This document shows positions 1 through 7,027 of a DNA stretch of 15,404 nucleotides, piece after piece. Each line of letters opens with the position of its first letter. Position 1 is the stretch's first letter. The DNA comes from Candidatus Hecatellales archaeon (GTDB lineage: Archaea; Thermoproteota; Bathyarchaeia; Hecatellales; Hecatellaceae), in the NCBI GenBank assembly GCA_003662305.1, contig QMXU01000008.1:1-15404 (forward strand), written 5' to 3'. A model generated the notes under the pieces. That model made no database searches. It had not been told where the DNA came from and saw nothing but the letters and a program-made list of their open reading frames with translations. Both the position numbers and the translations under genes were made by a program.

Positions 1-92
1 GCAGCCTGTTAACGACAATAATAATTCACAATACGATATTTGGAACCCATCTCACGATAGGATATGCTATCTACTGGATTTTAGGGTCATAA
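1..92 (+). CDS. Possible 3' end of a membrane protein gene (partial, left edge)
   Basis: The plus-strand frame beginning at position 3 is open from the window edge to a TAA at 90-92. It encodes about 29 residues ending ...LTIGYAIYWILGS. The peptide is hydrophobic, rich in Ile, Thr and Tyr, and looks like the last transmembrane stretch of an integral membrane protein. A second frame (from position 2) is also open across this stretch, but it reads hydrophilic, low-complexity residues and runs on into the neighbouring gene, so it is less convincing. The candidate would converge on the minus-strand gene ending at 103, with about 10 nt between the stops. The fragment is too short to assign a family. 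It could be a chance open frame in AT-rich intergenic DNA. Confidence 0.3.
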   Translation, partial: SLLTTIIIHNTIFGTHLTIGYAIYWILGS

Positions 93-101
93 AACTAAAA
101 A
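91..101 (-). terminator. T-rich tract, possible archaeal terminator
   Basis: On the minus strand, just past the TAG at 105-103, the sequence reads TTTTTAGTTTT. Archaeal RNA polymerase can terminate on short U-runs without a hairpin, so this is a plausible end for the GyrI-like transcript. No stem-loop precedes it. Confidence 0.35.
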
Positions 102-102
102 C

Positions 103-717
103 CTATATGCTTTTCTTTTTCACAGGCTGTCTTAATATCGTCTTCAACTTTTCTTCAGGCGCTTTTCTCGGGTAAGCCATGACCAGATAGATTTCATGGT
201 GCCTCCCGTTTTCAGCCAGATTCTCATCCTCCATCAGCTTTCTCATCTTTGCCAACGATTCCGGCTCGGCTGAATAAGGGCCGATATGCAGTATCTGAAC
301 GCATTTGCCTTCTTTCATTTTCTCGAATTTAACTTCGTTCACCAGTTCCATCTTTTTCTTTTTCATAACTTCCTGCCTTGCCTTCTTAACGATTTCAGAA
401 GTTACAAATTCAGGCTGGCGGATTAGAAGCTTCCATCTCCACTCTTCACGGGGAACCTCAATGTAAGGTCTGTCAGAATCCACCCACCATAAACCTTCAA
501 GCTTCGCCACCGTGAAATCTCTGCCTTCCTTTTTCATCAGCATTTTAACACCGTAAGCAAGAGAGTACAGTGCGCCAACCTTAGCCTGAAACTCGTCTCC
601 ACCCGGGGCACCCTTCCCTTCTACCGTCAGAAACTTCCCTTCACCGATATCAACTATTTCAGGCGTAGTCTTCGCCGTATAGTACGATTTATACTCTTTT
701 GACAAGTCAAGTTTCAC
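103..717 (-). CDS. GyrI-like small-molecule-binding domain protein
   Basis: This 204-residue protein resembles the stand-alone GyrI-like (SOUL/effector-binding fold) family often listed as COG4832. Typical landmarks are the Lys-Leu-Glu-Gly-Leu-Trp-Trp motif at about residues 72-78, a His-Ile-Gly-Pro-Tyr segment near 144-148, and the C-terminal Gly-Arg-His-His-Glu-Ile-Tyr-Leu block near 171-178, followed by a Lys-Leu-Lys-Thr-Ile-Leu-Arg-Gln-Pro-Val tail. The family is thought to bind small hydrophobic or cationic ligands, and some members hydrolyse cyclopropanoid toxins. No DNA-binding domain is present, and the true ligand cannot be read from sequence. The start is a GTG at 717, supported by a GAGGTGA Shine-Dalgarno (730-724) with a 6-nt spacer. 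It lies 73 nt downstream of prf1 on the same strand and may be read through from it, since no convincing promoter is seen in the gap. Confidence 0.85.
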   Translation of the reverse strand: MKLDLSKEYKSYYTAKTTPEIVDIGEGKFLTVEGKGAPGGDEFQAKVGALYSLAYGVKMLMKKEGRDFTVAKLEGLWWVDSDRPYIEVPREEWRWKLLIRQPEFVTSEIVKKARQEVMKKKKMELVNEVKFEKMKEGKCVQILHIGPYSAEPESLAKMRKLMEDENLAENGRHHEIYLVMAYPRKAPEEKLKTILRQPVKKKSI

Positions 718-790
718 ATGCCTTCACCTCTACAGTTAAAATCTATCAGCCTGAGACTTCTGTAATCCCCTTTTTCCCTGTTCAGCCTTT

Positions 791-2044
791 TTAAACTTTG
801 TATTTTAGGAGGGCAGCTATTCCGCCGAAGGATTTGAGAAGCATTTCGCCTTCCTCGTGGGCAGGGGAAACCATCTCCACGTTCACTCCAGCCTGCTCAG
901 CCTCCTCCATTAAAACGTCCACCAGCTCCCTTTCCTCAGCCTGAAGTCCTTGAAAGCCGCATTTAGGGCATTCCCGCTGGGCTGTTTCGCTCTTGAACCT
1001 TACTAGGTCAGCAGGCTTCACCAGATGCTTCTCCACGTAGCCGCAGCTGGGGCATTTAACTGTTGCCTCAAGCAGGTTTAATCCTTCGGATAGGAGGAGG
1101 GTTTCCACCACTCCAGCCTTCATGAGTTTTCTAACTTCGTCTACACCGTAGGCGGCTAGCCCGTTTTCTTTTCCAACCTCCCGGAGGAGGGTTTGAACTA
1201 GCTGCCTCTCCTGGACGTAGCGGACGTTCCGGAGAATCTCCTGGGCTTTGGCTACAACCTCCTTTACGCCTTGCTCTTCCACGTAGGAGGTGTCAACCAC
1301 CGCGATAACCTTGCCTTTAAGCTCGTAGTGCAGGTAGTCGCCTTCAAGAAACTCGTTTTTAGTTGGACCCGGACCGCCCACGATTAAACCCTTCAAATCC
1401 GGGATTTCAAGGAAAATCTGGTTTGCATAGTTTCCAGCCCTCTTAAAGTACTCGTTAACTTCAACCTCTCGCAGCCTTTCAAACCTTCTGGCTGACTGGC
1501 CTCCAGCCCTATGCTTCCCTGAAATCCCGGAGGTGATGGACTTAACGATTTCCAGCCTTTTGCCTTTAAGCATGGCGTAGGTTGCACCGCTCCCGTCTAT
1601 AACCATTATGCCGTAGGTCTCCTTCTCCCTGACTAGGTTGAATAAGTGCTCCACGTGGAAGCGGGAGTCACAGCGGTAAAGGTACACGTCGATGGGCTCA
1701 GGCGGAACGATGACGTAGGTTTCCATACGCTCTGTGCCCGGACCGTTCTGGGGGATGGCTCCGCAGAAGACCACAAGCCCTGTTGGAGGGGTGCGCCCTA
1801 TGAGCTTAAGCCTCTGGATAACCCTTTCAATGGCGTCTTGAACGTTATGCCTTGTGGTTCTGGACTTGATGTTGGAAGCGGTGAAGTATTCCTGGCGGAG
1901 AACCCCTATAACCTCGCTGAGCTGTCTTCCGGGGGGAACGTAAAGCGATATGAGCTCGGTGTGTCTTCCCCGCTTAGAGGCAAGCGTATCCAGTAGCCTT
2001 TTAACCTTGAACAGTTCCACGGAGCGGCTTCTCTGCTGAGCCAT
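791..2044 (-). CDS. prf1: Peptide chain release factor aRF1
   Basis: This 417-residue protein is the archaeal class I release factor, which recognises all three stop codons in the ribosomal A site and triggers peptidyl-tRNA hydrolysis. The N domain carries the stop-codon recognition motif NIKS at residues 58-61 and the YxCxxxF motif (Y123, C125, F129). The M domain has the catalytic GGQ loop at 181-183 (SGKHRAGGQSARR). The C domain contains two Cys-x2-Cys pairs (C331/C334 and C359/C362), matching the mini-domain zinc ribbon found in archaeal members. Length is normal for the family and no key residue is missing. The ATG at 2044 gives the expected N-terminus. The gene is preceded by a promoter-like region at 2071-2090 and followed on the same strand by the GyrI-like gene. 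It is not Pelota (no Pelota-type N-terminus, GGQ present). Confidence 0.97.
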   Translation of the reverse strand: MAQQRSRSVELFKVKRLLDTLASKRGRHTELISLYVPPGRQLSEVIGVLRQEYFTASNIKSRTTRHNVQDAIERVIQRLKLIGRTPPTGLVVFCGAIPQNGPGTERMETYVIVPPEPIDVYLYRCDSRFHVEHLFNLVREKETYGIMVIDGSGATYAMLKGKRLEIVKSITSGISGKHRAGGQSARRFERLREVEVNEYFKRAGNYANQIFLEIPDLKGLIVGGPGPTKNEFLEGDYLHYELKGKVIAVVDTSYVEEQGVKEVVAKAQEILRNVRYVQERQLVQTLLREVGKENGLAAYGVDEVRKLMKAGVVETLLLSEGLNLLEATVKCPSCGYVEKHLVKPADLVRFKSETAQRECPKCGFQGLQAEERELVDVLMEEAEQAGVNVEMVSPAHEEGEMLLKSFGGIAALLKYKV

Positions 2045-2070
2045 AAAGGAGAAACCCTTCCCTGACTTCC

Positions 2071-2090
2071 TACTTTAAACGGTTTTAAAG
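2071..2090 (-). promoter_or_regulatory. Candidate prf1 promoter (paired TATA-like boxes)
   Basis: Upstream of prf1, the minus strand holds CTTTAAAACC (2090-2081) and GTTTAAAGTA (2080-2071), both TATA-like. Transcription starting about 25 nt downstream would begin at roughly 2050-2060, giving a short or nearly absent leader before the ATG at 2044. The two boxes form an inverted repeat (CTTTAAA, 4-nt spacer CGGT, TTTAAAG). A further TATA-like element, CATATAAAT, lies near 2138-2130. Which one is used cannot be decided from sequence. Confidence 0.4.
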
Positions 2091-2158
2091 CCTCACCAAC
2101 TAATAATCTTTGCTTGGTTGAAACCTGATTTATATGCTATCTTTCCTTTCTGCAGAGG

Positions 2159-2920
2159 TTAGGATGCAGGGCTTACCAGTATTCTTCCATGCCTGTCCCT
2201 GAAAAGTTCAACTTCAACGCCGTAAACGGTTTTAATGTTTTCTTGGGTGATTATGTCCAAGGTTCCAGCTGCGTAAACTTTGCCGTGGTTTAGCATTAGT
2301 ATTTTGTCGGAGTAGCGAATAGCCAAGTTAAGGTCGTGCATAGCCATTACAGCACACAAGCCTTTACTTCGCACCTGCTTCCTCAGAAGGTTAAGAACTT
2401 CAACCTGGTGTTTAAGGTCTAAATGGTTGGTAGGCTCATCTAGGAGGAGCACCTTTGGCTCTTGGGCTAGGGCCCTTGCGATAAGCGTCTTTCTGAACTC
2501 GCCTCCACTTAGTTCGCTCAGACTTCTCAAGGCTAGCTCTTTTAAACCCAAGGATTCCAAGATTTCTGAGACGATTTCGAGGTCTTTAAGGCTTGGTTTC
2601 CAGCCCATGTAGGGCCTTCTGCCTACAAGTATGGCGTCAAAAACCGTTATGGGAAATCGGCGGTCCTCCAGCTGAGGAACCATTCCCATAAGCTTTGCAA
2701 TTTCAATTCTTGAAAGCCTGCGGATGTCGATGTCATCAACCATTACGACGCCAGTTTCAGCCTTCAAAAGGCCGTTTATACAGCGTAGAAGCGTGGTTTT
2801 ACCTGAGCCGTTAGGCCCTATAACGCTTAGAATTTCGCCGTCTTTCAAGGTTAGGCTGACGTTTTCCAGAGCTTTAACACTTCCATAGCTGAAGCTCACA
2901 TCCTTTATCTTGAGCTTCAC
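2159..2920 (-). CDS. ABC importer ATP-binding protein (FecE/BtuD type)
   Basis: This is the cytoplasmic ATPase of an iron-chelate/cobalamin-type (type II) ABC importer. From the GTG start (253 residues), the Walker A GPNGSGKT lies at 35-42, the Q-loop Gln at about 83, the signature LSGGE at 137-141, Walker B VLLLDEP at 157-163 with the D-loop NHLD just after, and the switch His at about 195. The segment GRRPYMGW near 100-107 is typical of the FepC/FecE/BtuD group. It is the last gene of the four-gene operon. The start is ambiguous by one codon: TTG at 2923 or GTG at 2920. I chose GTG because it forms a standard 4-nt GTGA overlap with the permease stop codon. All catalytic motifs are intact. 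The substrate is not determinable from this subunit. Confidence 0.95.
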   Translation of the reverse strand: MKLKIKDVSFSYGSVKALENVSLTLKDGEILSVIGPNGSGKTTLLRCINGLLKAETGVVMVDDIDIRRLSRIEIAKLMGMVPQLEDRRFPITVFDAILVGRRPYMGWKPSLKDLEIVSEILESLGLKELALRSLSELSGGEFRKTLIARALAQEPKVLLLDEPTNHLDLKHQVEVLNLLRKQVRSKGLCAVMAMHDLNLAIRYSDKILMLNHGKVYAAGTLDIITQENIKTVYGVEVELFRDRHGRILVSPAS

Positions 2921-4002
2921 CAATATTCCCTTCTCCCCCTTAAAAGCAGGTATATGAATAGAGGCACACCAAGGAAGGAAGTTAAAACCCCTACTGGAAG
3001 AACCAGCGGGGAGAGAATGGTTCTTGAGGCCGTGTCAGCCCCTAACAGCAGAATGGAGCCTATAAGGCAGGTGGTGGGCAGGAGAAACCTATGGTCTCCG
3101 CCAATAATCATCCTCGTAATGTGGGGTGCAAGCAGCCCTATAAAACCTATGGTTCCCAGGAAGGAAACCGCCACTGCTGTCAGTAGTGCTGACAGAATCA
3201 TGCTGGTAAGCCTTAGAAACTCAACGTTTACACCTAGGCTTTTAGCGGTTTCATCTCCAAGCGAAAGAGCGTTATAATCCCAGCACCACCTTAACACTAC
3301 CGGAAACACGAGAACAATGGTTAGGGTTACTATCGCAAGATTTGACCAGTCGGCTTTGCCTAAGTCCCCAAACATCCAGAAGACCACAGCGGTCACCTGC
3401 TCTTCAGTTCCGAAATACTGGAGAAGCGAGGTTGCAGCTGAGAAAAGATACATCATGGCTATGCCTGCAAGCACCATGGTTCCAGCGGTTGCACCTTTGA
3501 TTCTGGAAAGCCAGAAGATGATAAACGCTGAAAGCATGGAAAAACAGAAGGCGTTGATAACTATAGCGGGAAGGTTTATGAACACTAGGTGACGGAAACC
3601 TGCGATTCCGGCTCCAAGAATTATTGATAAGGCTGCTCCGAAGGCTGCAGAGGAGGCAACCCCAAGCGTGTAGGGGGAAGCCAAAGGATTTCTTAATATA
3701 ACCTGTAGAACAGCTCCGGCAACAGCCAACGCAGCTCCAGCTACGATGGCCATTAGAACCCTTGGAAGCCTTAGAAACCAGATAATAGTGTAGGCCATAC
3801 TGTCCATGTTAGGGCTTAACGGGCTCACTGGAAGCAGTCCTCTGAAGAAAGCCTTGTAAACTTCCTCCAGGCTTAAACGGGCGGAACCGAGCGATAGAGA
3901 AATGAAAAATAATCCTGTCAGTGCGCATATGAGAAACAATATGAAGGCTGCTTTCTTTTTCGTGAAACTTTCATATAGGTTTTCCAGTTTTTTCTTCCTC
4001 AT
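2917..4002 (-). CDS. FecCD-family ABC importer permease
   Basis: This 361-residue integral membrane protein belongs to the FecCD/BtuC permease family. It carries the hallmark LRLPRVLMAIVAGAALAVAG segment followed by a Gln and the RNPLASP motif (roughly residues 77-110), and the cytoplasmic coupling region GTIGFIGLLAPHITRMIIGGD near 283-303, which contacts the ATPase. About ten hydrophobic segments are visible, as expected for a BtuC-like half of a homodimeric channel. A Lys-rich cytoplasmic N-terminus (KKKLENLYESFTKKK) precedes the first transmembrane helix. The ATG at 4002 lies 8 nt after the radical SAM gene's stop, and the 3' end overlaps the ATPase gene. Family members import ferric siderophores, haem, cobalamin or related chelates. 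The substrate here is unknown. Confidence 0.95.
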   Translation of the reverse strand: MRKKKLENLYESFTKKKAAFILFLICALTGLFFISLSLGSARLSLEEVYKAFFRGLLPVSPLSPNMDSMAYTIIWFLRLPRVLMAIVAGAALAVAGAVLQVILRNPLASPYTLGVASSAAFGAALSIILGAGIAGFRHLVFINLPAIVINAFCFSMLSAFIIFWLSRIKGATAGTMVLAGIAMMYLFSAATSLLQYFGTEEQVTAVVFWMFGDLGKADWSNLAIVTLTIVLVFPVVLRWCWDYNALSLGDETAKSLGVNVEFLRLTSMILSALLTAVAVSFLGTIGFIGLLAPHITRMIIGGDHRFLLPTTCLIGSILLLGADTASRTILSPLVLPVGVLTSFLGVPLFIYLLLRGRREYW

Positions 4003-4010
4003 AGCTGTTA

Positions 4011-5039
4011 TTACTCGATTTCCATGCCGAGTTCTCTTGCAGCCCTTGTGACTATGTGGTAGTTGTCCACCATGACTAGGTCTGGTTCAAGCCTTAGAAT
4101 CCTGCATGGCAGGTCTTCCCTCCAAGCTCTGGAAGCCTTACTCACCGGGTAGCAGTGCATGTCAAGGTTTGCACCGGCAAGAAGGCTTAGGAGGCTTCTG
4201 CCACCGCTTATGTCTATATCCCTGAAAATCAGCCTTGCAATAGCCCTAGCCTTCTCAGCCTCAAAAACTGAGCCTGGAGGCCATGCTTGAACAGGCGAAT
4301 TTTCTATAGGCCTGAAGGGATGGACCTCTAGGATCCTCAAGTTTTTGAAGCGTTTAAAGTAAAAGAAGAATTCAACCCAGTCTTCGTAGGGCTGCGGCTG
4401 TTCAGGCTTCCAGCCTAGGCCCACCATTAGAGTGTTATCTATGCCTAAGCCTGCAGCCTCCGTGGCTTCGATTATTTTTTTCCTGAGCTCAAGGCTTTCC
4501 CCAGGCCTGAGCTCCTTGTAAACGTTTTCGTTTATGGTTTCAAGGTTGCAGGTTATGCCTTCAACTCCTATTTCCCTGTATTTCGGTATGTCCTCTGGGA
4601 GAAAGGAGCAGCTTCCAGCCCAAACCTTGAGCTTGCTGTTTTCGCAGACAGTTTTGGCTGCGTTTAAAGCCATGGCTCTACCTTCTTCGCTTCTGTCTGT
4701 TCCCCCGCCTAGACTAACGCTTTTCATCCCACGTTCTTCCAAGGCTTTAGCAGCTATCTTCAGCTGCTCGGTGGTGGGCACGGCTTTTTCAGAGAAGGAT
4801 TCAGAGTCTCTCCACCTGAAGCAATACTTGCATACGGGCTCCGTTCTGCACGGGGCTATGCGGGATATGAAACCCATAAGTTTGAGTTTATATCCAACCT
4901 CGTCGTCTCTAACCTTGCTGGCAGCCTTAAAAAGATCCATCAGCCTATCCCAAGACTGGATTTTCCTGAATAGGAAGAAAGCTTCCTCTCTGCTGATAGG
5001 CCTGACTAGGGCCTCCTTCAAAACAGTATCTACATTCAT
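4011..5039 (-). CDS. Radical SAM protein, CX5CX2C (HcgA/HmdB-like) motif
   Basis: This 342-residue radical SAM enzyme has an atypical cluster motif, C64-x5-C70-x2-C73 (PCRTEPVCKYC), instead of CX3CX2C. That spacing is described for HcgA/HmdB, which acts in making the iron-guanylylpyridinol cofactor of Hmd hydrogenase. Other landmarks fit the BioB/HydE/PylB/HmdB branch: a SLGGGTD segment near 110-116 (SAM-binding GGE-like position), MVGLGWKPE in the barrel, a HPFRPIENSP segment, and a BATS-like C-terminal region (DISGGRSLLSLLAGAN). The gene lies inside the importer operon, 3 nt after the substrate-binding protein gene and 8 nt before the permease, so it is almost certainly co-transcribed. I infer it makes, modifies or dismantles the imported compound or a related cofactor. 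No hmd or other hcg gene is in the window, so the actual reaction is unknown. Confidence 0.85.
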   Translation of the reverse strand: MNVDTVLKEALVRPISREEAFFLFRKIQSWDRLMDLFKAASKVRDDEVGYKLKLMGFISRIAPCRTEPVCKYCFRWRDSESFSEKAVPTTEQLKIAAKALEERGMKSVSLGGGTDRSEEGRAMALNAAKTVCENSKLKVWAGSCSFLPEDIPKYREIGVEGITCNLETINENVYKELRPGESLELRKKIIEATEAAGLGIDNTLMVGLGWKPEQPQPYEDWVEFFFYFKRFKNLRILEVHPFRPIENSPVQAWPPGSVFEAEKARAIARLIFRDIDISGGRSLLSLLAGANLDMHCYPVSKASRAWREDLPCRILRLEPDLVMVDNYHIVTRAARELGMEIE

Positions 5040-5042
5040 GGG

Positions 5043-6185
5043 TTAGGCATCTCCCTTCCACCGTTGAGGATAAAACCATATTCCCTGGTATTTGACCCTC
5101 AACCAGCTTTCGAAGTATTCCCGGTGGATCTCTTCAGGGTCTATTCCTTCCATTCTGGACGGGTAAGCGGCTTTGGCCAGGTAGAAGGCTCCCACCTCCG
5201 GCCTGGTTCCAGTCAGCAGATGGTCGATCAGGAAAACTCTTCCGTTTTTCACGGCTTTTGTCTGTTTTAGGACTTCGTTGGCCATGAGGCTGTTGATATA
5301 TTTCGCTGGAGCCGACGGATCCGTAACGTAGTAGCCTGTTAGGTCCCATTCTCTACCGCTGCTCCACACTCCTATGATGAGCATGTCGGGGTTTTCCTCA
5401 GCTATCCATTCAAGGTCCACCTTGCCGCTGTGAGATTCAGGGAGAACTTTTGACACGATGTTCTCTATTTTAGCCCATTCCTCGATGGTTACGATGTGGG
5501 CGTGTTTCCCCCCATAAGCCTTAGTGGGAAGCTTATCACCGGAAAGTTTACCCATCCCCATAGCAAGATACGCGTTAACCTTTTCCTCTTCCTTCAAGCC
5601 TGCAAGCCTTTCACCTAGCTGTGTAAGCAGCTTCCCCCTCCAAGCCATGAACTTTTCAGCAAATTCTTCCCTGCCGAAGATTTTACCTAGAATTTCTATC
5701 GACTTAGTGCGTGGTCCATCGACAACCGAAGGGTCTACGCACAGCGTTTTGATTCCTATTTCCTCTAGTTTCCCTAGGATTTGCTCTACATGCTTGAGGT
5801 TTCCGTAGACTATCACGACATCTGGGTTTAGCTCGGCGATAAGCTCGTAGTTTAGGCCTCTCCACTGGTTTCCGATGGGTGGTTTGTCTTCAAGCTTTGG
5901 AAAGTAACCCCGTTTTGGTATGCTGTCTTCAACCCCGATTATGGTGTCCTCGGCGCCTAGGACCTGTATGAGTTCGGCTATGGAGTCATCGCCTACGACG
6001 CAGCTTTTAACGGGGTAGGGAAGCGTGACTTCTCTGCCGGCCGTGTCTACCACGGTTATGGTGCTTCCAGTTTTTTCAGCTGTGGGCTGGTGAAGATGCC
6101 AGTAGCTTAGAATGCTTCCGACGGAGGCTGCTGCCACAAAGCATCCCAAGGTTTTGAGGAGGGTTCTACGTGTGACCACGGCCAT
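5043..6185 (-). CDS. ABC importer substrate-binding protein (Fe-chelate/B12 type), Tat signal
   Basis: This is a class III (BtuF/FepB-like, PF01497 type) binding protein of 380 residues. It begins with a twin-arginine motif, TRRTLLK (residues 5-11), and a hydrophobic stretch (about 12-28), suggesting Tat export and membrane anchoring by the uncleaved or lipid-free signal. No lipobox is obvious. The family opening TVVDTAGREVTLPYPVK comes next, then the first lobe (ending near PDVVIVYG), a long linking helix region, and a second lobe with NPDMLIIGVWSSG and NGRVFLIDHLLTG. Two starts are possible: TTG at 6188 or ATG at 6185. I chose the ATG, which has a weak AGGA 4 nt upstream. It is the first gene of the operon, and its stop lies 3 nt before the radical SAM gene. 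Ligand class (siderophore, haem, corrinoid or other metal chelate) cannot be told. Confidence 0.92.
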   Translation of the reverse strand: MAVVTRRTLLKTLGCFVAAASVGSILSYWHLHQPTAEKTGSTITVVDTAGREVTLPYPVKSCVVGDDSIAELIQVLGAEDTIIGVEDSIPKRGYFPKLEDKPPIGNQWRGLNYELIAELNPDVVIVYGNLKHVEQILGKLEEIGIKTLCVDPSVVDGPRTKSIEILGKIFGREEFAEKFMAWRGKLLTQLGERLAGLKEEEKVNAYLAMGMGKLSGDKLPTKAYGGKHAHIVTIEEWAKIENIVSKVLPESHSGKVDLEWIAEENPDMLIIGVWSSGREWDLTGYYVTDPSAPAKYINSLMANEVLKQTKAVKNGRVFLIDHLLTGTRPEVGAFYLAKAAYPSRMEGIDPEEIHREYFESWLRVKYQGIWFYPQRWKGDA

Positions 6186-6220
6186 CAAATCCTACTATTT
6201 TTCTAGAAAGTATTACTATC

Positions 6221-6230
6221 CTTAATAAAT
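6221..6230 (-). promoter_or_regulatory. Candidate TATA box for the importer operon
   Basis: On the minus strand, ATTTATTAAG lies about 36-45 nt upstream of the ATG at 6185. A start site about 25 nt downstream would fall near 6200, leaving a short leader. A 10-bp palindrome TTTCTAGAAA (6200-6209) coincides with that predicted start. Support is by position and composition only. Confidence 0.4.
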
Positions 6231-6261
6231 CTTACCCTAACAAAGCCCGTTAACATCCATC

Positions 6262-6282
6262 TTACAGGCTGTTCAGCTGTAA
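6262..6282. promoter_or_regulatory. Imperfect inverted repeat between divergent promoters, candidate operator
   Basis: The plus strand reads TTACAGGCTG, then TT, then CAGCTGTAA. The arms pair over 9 bp with one bulged G in the left arm. The element sits in the 150-bp gap between the importer operon and pyrH, immediately before the pyrH TATA candidate (6284-6293) and about 30 bp upstream of the importer TATA candidate. It could be bound by a dimeric regulator such as the winged-helix protein encoded at 7028-7303, but no binding is demonstrated. As RNA it would be a weak hairpin with a 4-nt loop. Confidence 0.4.
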
Positions 6283-6283
6283 T

Positions 6284-6293
6284 CTTTTATTTT
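6284..6293 (+). promoter_or_regulatory. Candidate TATA box for pyrH
   Basis: CTTTTATTTT lies about 45-50 nt upstream of the pyrH TTG codon. A transcript starting about 25 nt downstream (near 6312-6316) would begin just before the GGAGGAG ribosome binding site (6317-6323). The match to the archaeal TATA consensus is only fair. Confidence 0.35.
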
Positions 6294-6335
6294 CTAATTT
6301 GGACTATATGTAGGCTGGAGGAGAGTAGAAGGAAG

Positions 6336-7019
6336 TTGGTTAACCTCGTGGTGAAGCTCGGCCATTTCCTCTTTCCTTATCCGCCTAAACCCAGAGCGTT
6401 AAGGGATTACGCCAGGATTTTCGAAACCTTACATTCCGAGGGCTACGGGCTTGTTCTGGTTGCAGGTGGGGGTGCAGCTTCAAGAGGCTATATTGAGGCT
6501 TTGAGAAGGCTTCATGCGGATGAAACCGTCTGCGACGAGGCGGGAATTTCCGTTTCAAGGCTTAACGCGAGGCTTATGGCTGTTGCACTTGGAGAGCTTG
6601 CCTACCCGGCTGTTCCGAGAAGCCTTGAAGAGTTGAGAGCCTACTCCAGGCACGGCCGGATAGTGGTTATGGGAGGGCTTACCCCCGGACATTCGACGGC
6701 TGCCGTTGGAGCCCTGGCTGCTGAAGCCTTAAACGCTGACATCTACATTATGGCTACAGATGTCGACGGAATATACAGTGAAGACCCTAAAGCCGACCCT
6801 AAAGCCAGAAAGTTTGAGGAGGTAACCACAGGGAAGCTTCTGGAGTTGGCGTTGAAGGGGAAGCTTTGGGCTGGAACCTACCAGCTTGACCCTCTAGCCG
6901 TGAAAATCATTGAACGCTCAGGGGTGACAGCCTACTTCCTCGACGGAAGGCGGAAGGAGAATATTATGAGGGCAAGCCTCGGCGGGAAGGTTGGAACGAA
7001 GATTGTTCCGGGGAGCTGA
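6336..7019 (+). CDS. pyrH: UMP kinase (archaeal type)
   Basis: This 227-residue amino acid kinase family protein phosphorylates UMP to UDP in pyrimidine nucleotide synthesis. Visible motifs are the N-terminal VVKLG strand, the glycine-rich VAGGGAASRGY (42-52) that binds phosphate, the DEAGISVSRLNA helix (67-78) typical of UMP kinases, GGLTPGHSTAAV (113-124), and the ATDVDGIYSEDPK nucleotide-binding segment (140-152). The tail includes GTYQLDPLAVKIIERSG, also typical. Length fits archaeal PyrH (about 220-230 residues). The start is a TTG at 6336, which places VVKLG at the proper distance from the N-terminus. Upstream GGAGGAG (6317-6323) is 12 nt away, with a closer purine-rich AGAAGGAAG directly before the codon. 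The winged-helix gene follows after 8 nt and is probably co-transcribed. Confidence 0.93.
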   Translation: MVNLVVKLGHFLFPYPPKPRALRDYARIFETLHSEGYGLVLVAGGGAASRGYIEALRRLHADETVCDEAGISVSRLNARLMAVALGELAYPAVPRSLEELRAYSRHGRIVVMGGLTPGHSTAAVGALAAEALNADIYIMATDVDGIYSEDPKADPKARKFEEVTTGKLLELALKGKLWAGTYQLDPLAVKIIERSGVTAYFLDGRRKENIMRASLGGKVGTKIVPGS

Positions 7020-7027
7020 GGGAAGGA

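Noticed and set aside
1646..1996. 116-codon open frame on the plus strand
   Set aside because: It is antisense to the conserved N domain of prf1, with no domain or ribosome binding site of note.
4011..5039. Biotin synthase or HydE assignment for the radical SAM protein
   Set aside because: These use CX3CX2C; here the spacing is CX5CX2C, and no biotin or [FeFe]-hydrogenase genes are nearby.
4534..5046. 170-codon open frame on the plus strand
   Set aside because: It lies opposite the radical SAM gene, whose protein has clear conserved motifs. The plus-strand translation is Ser/Leu-rich with no recognisable domain.
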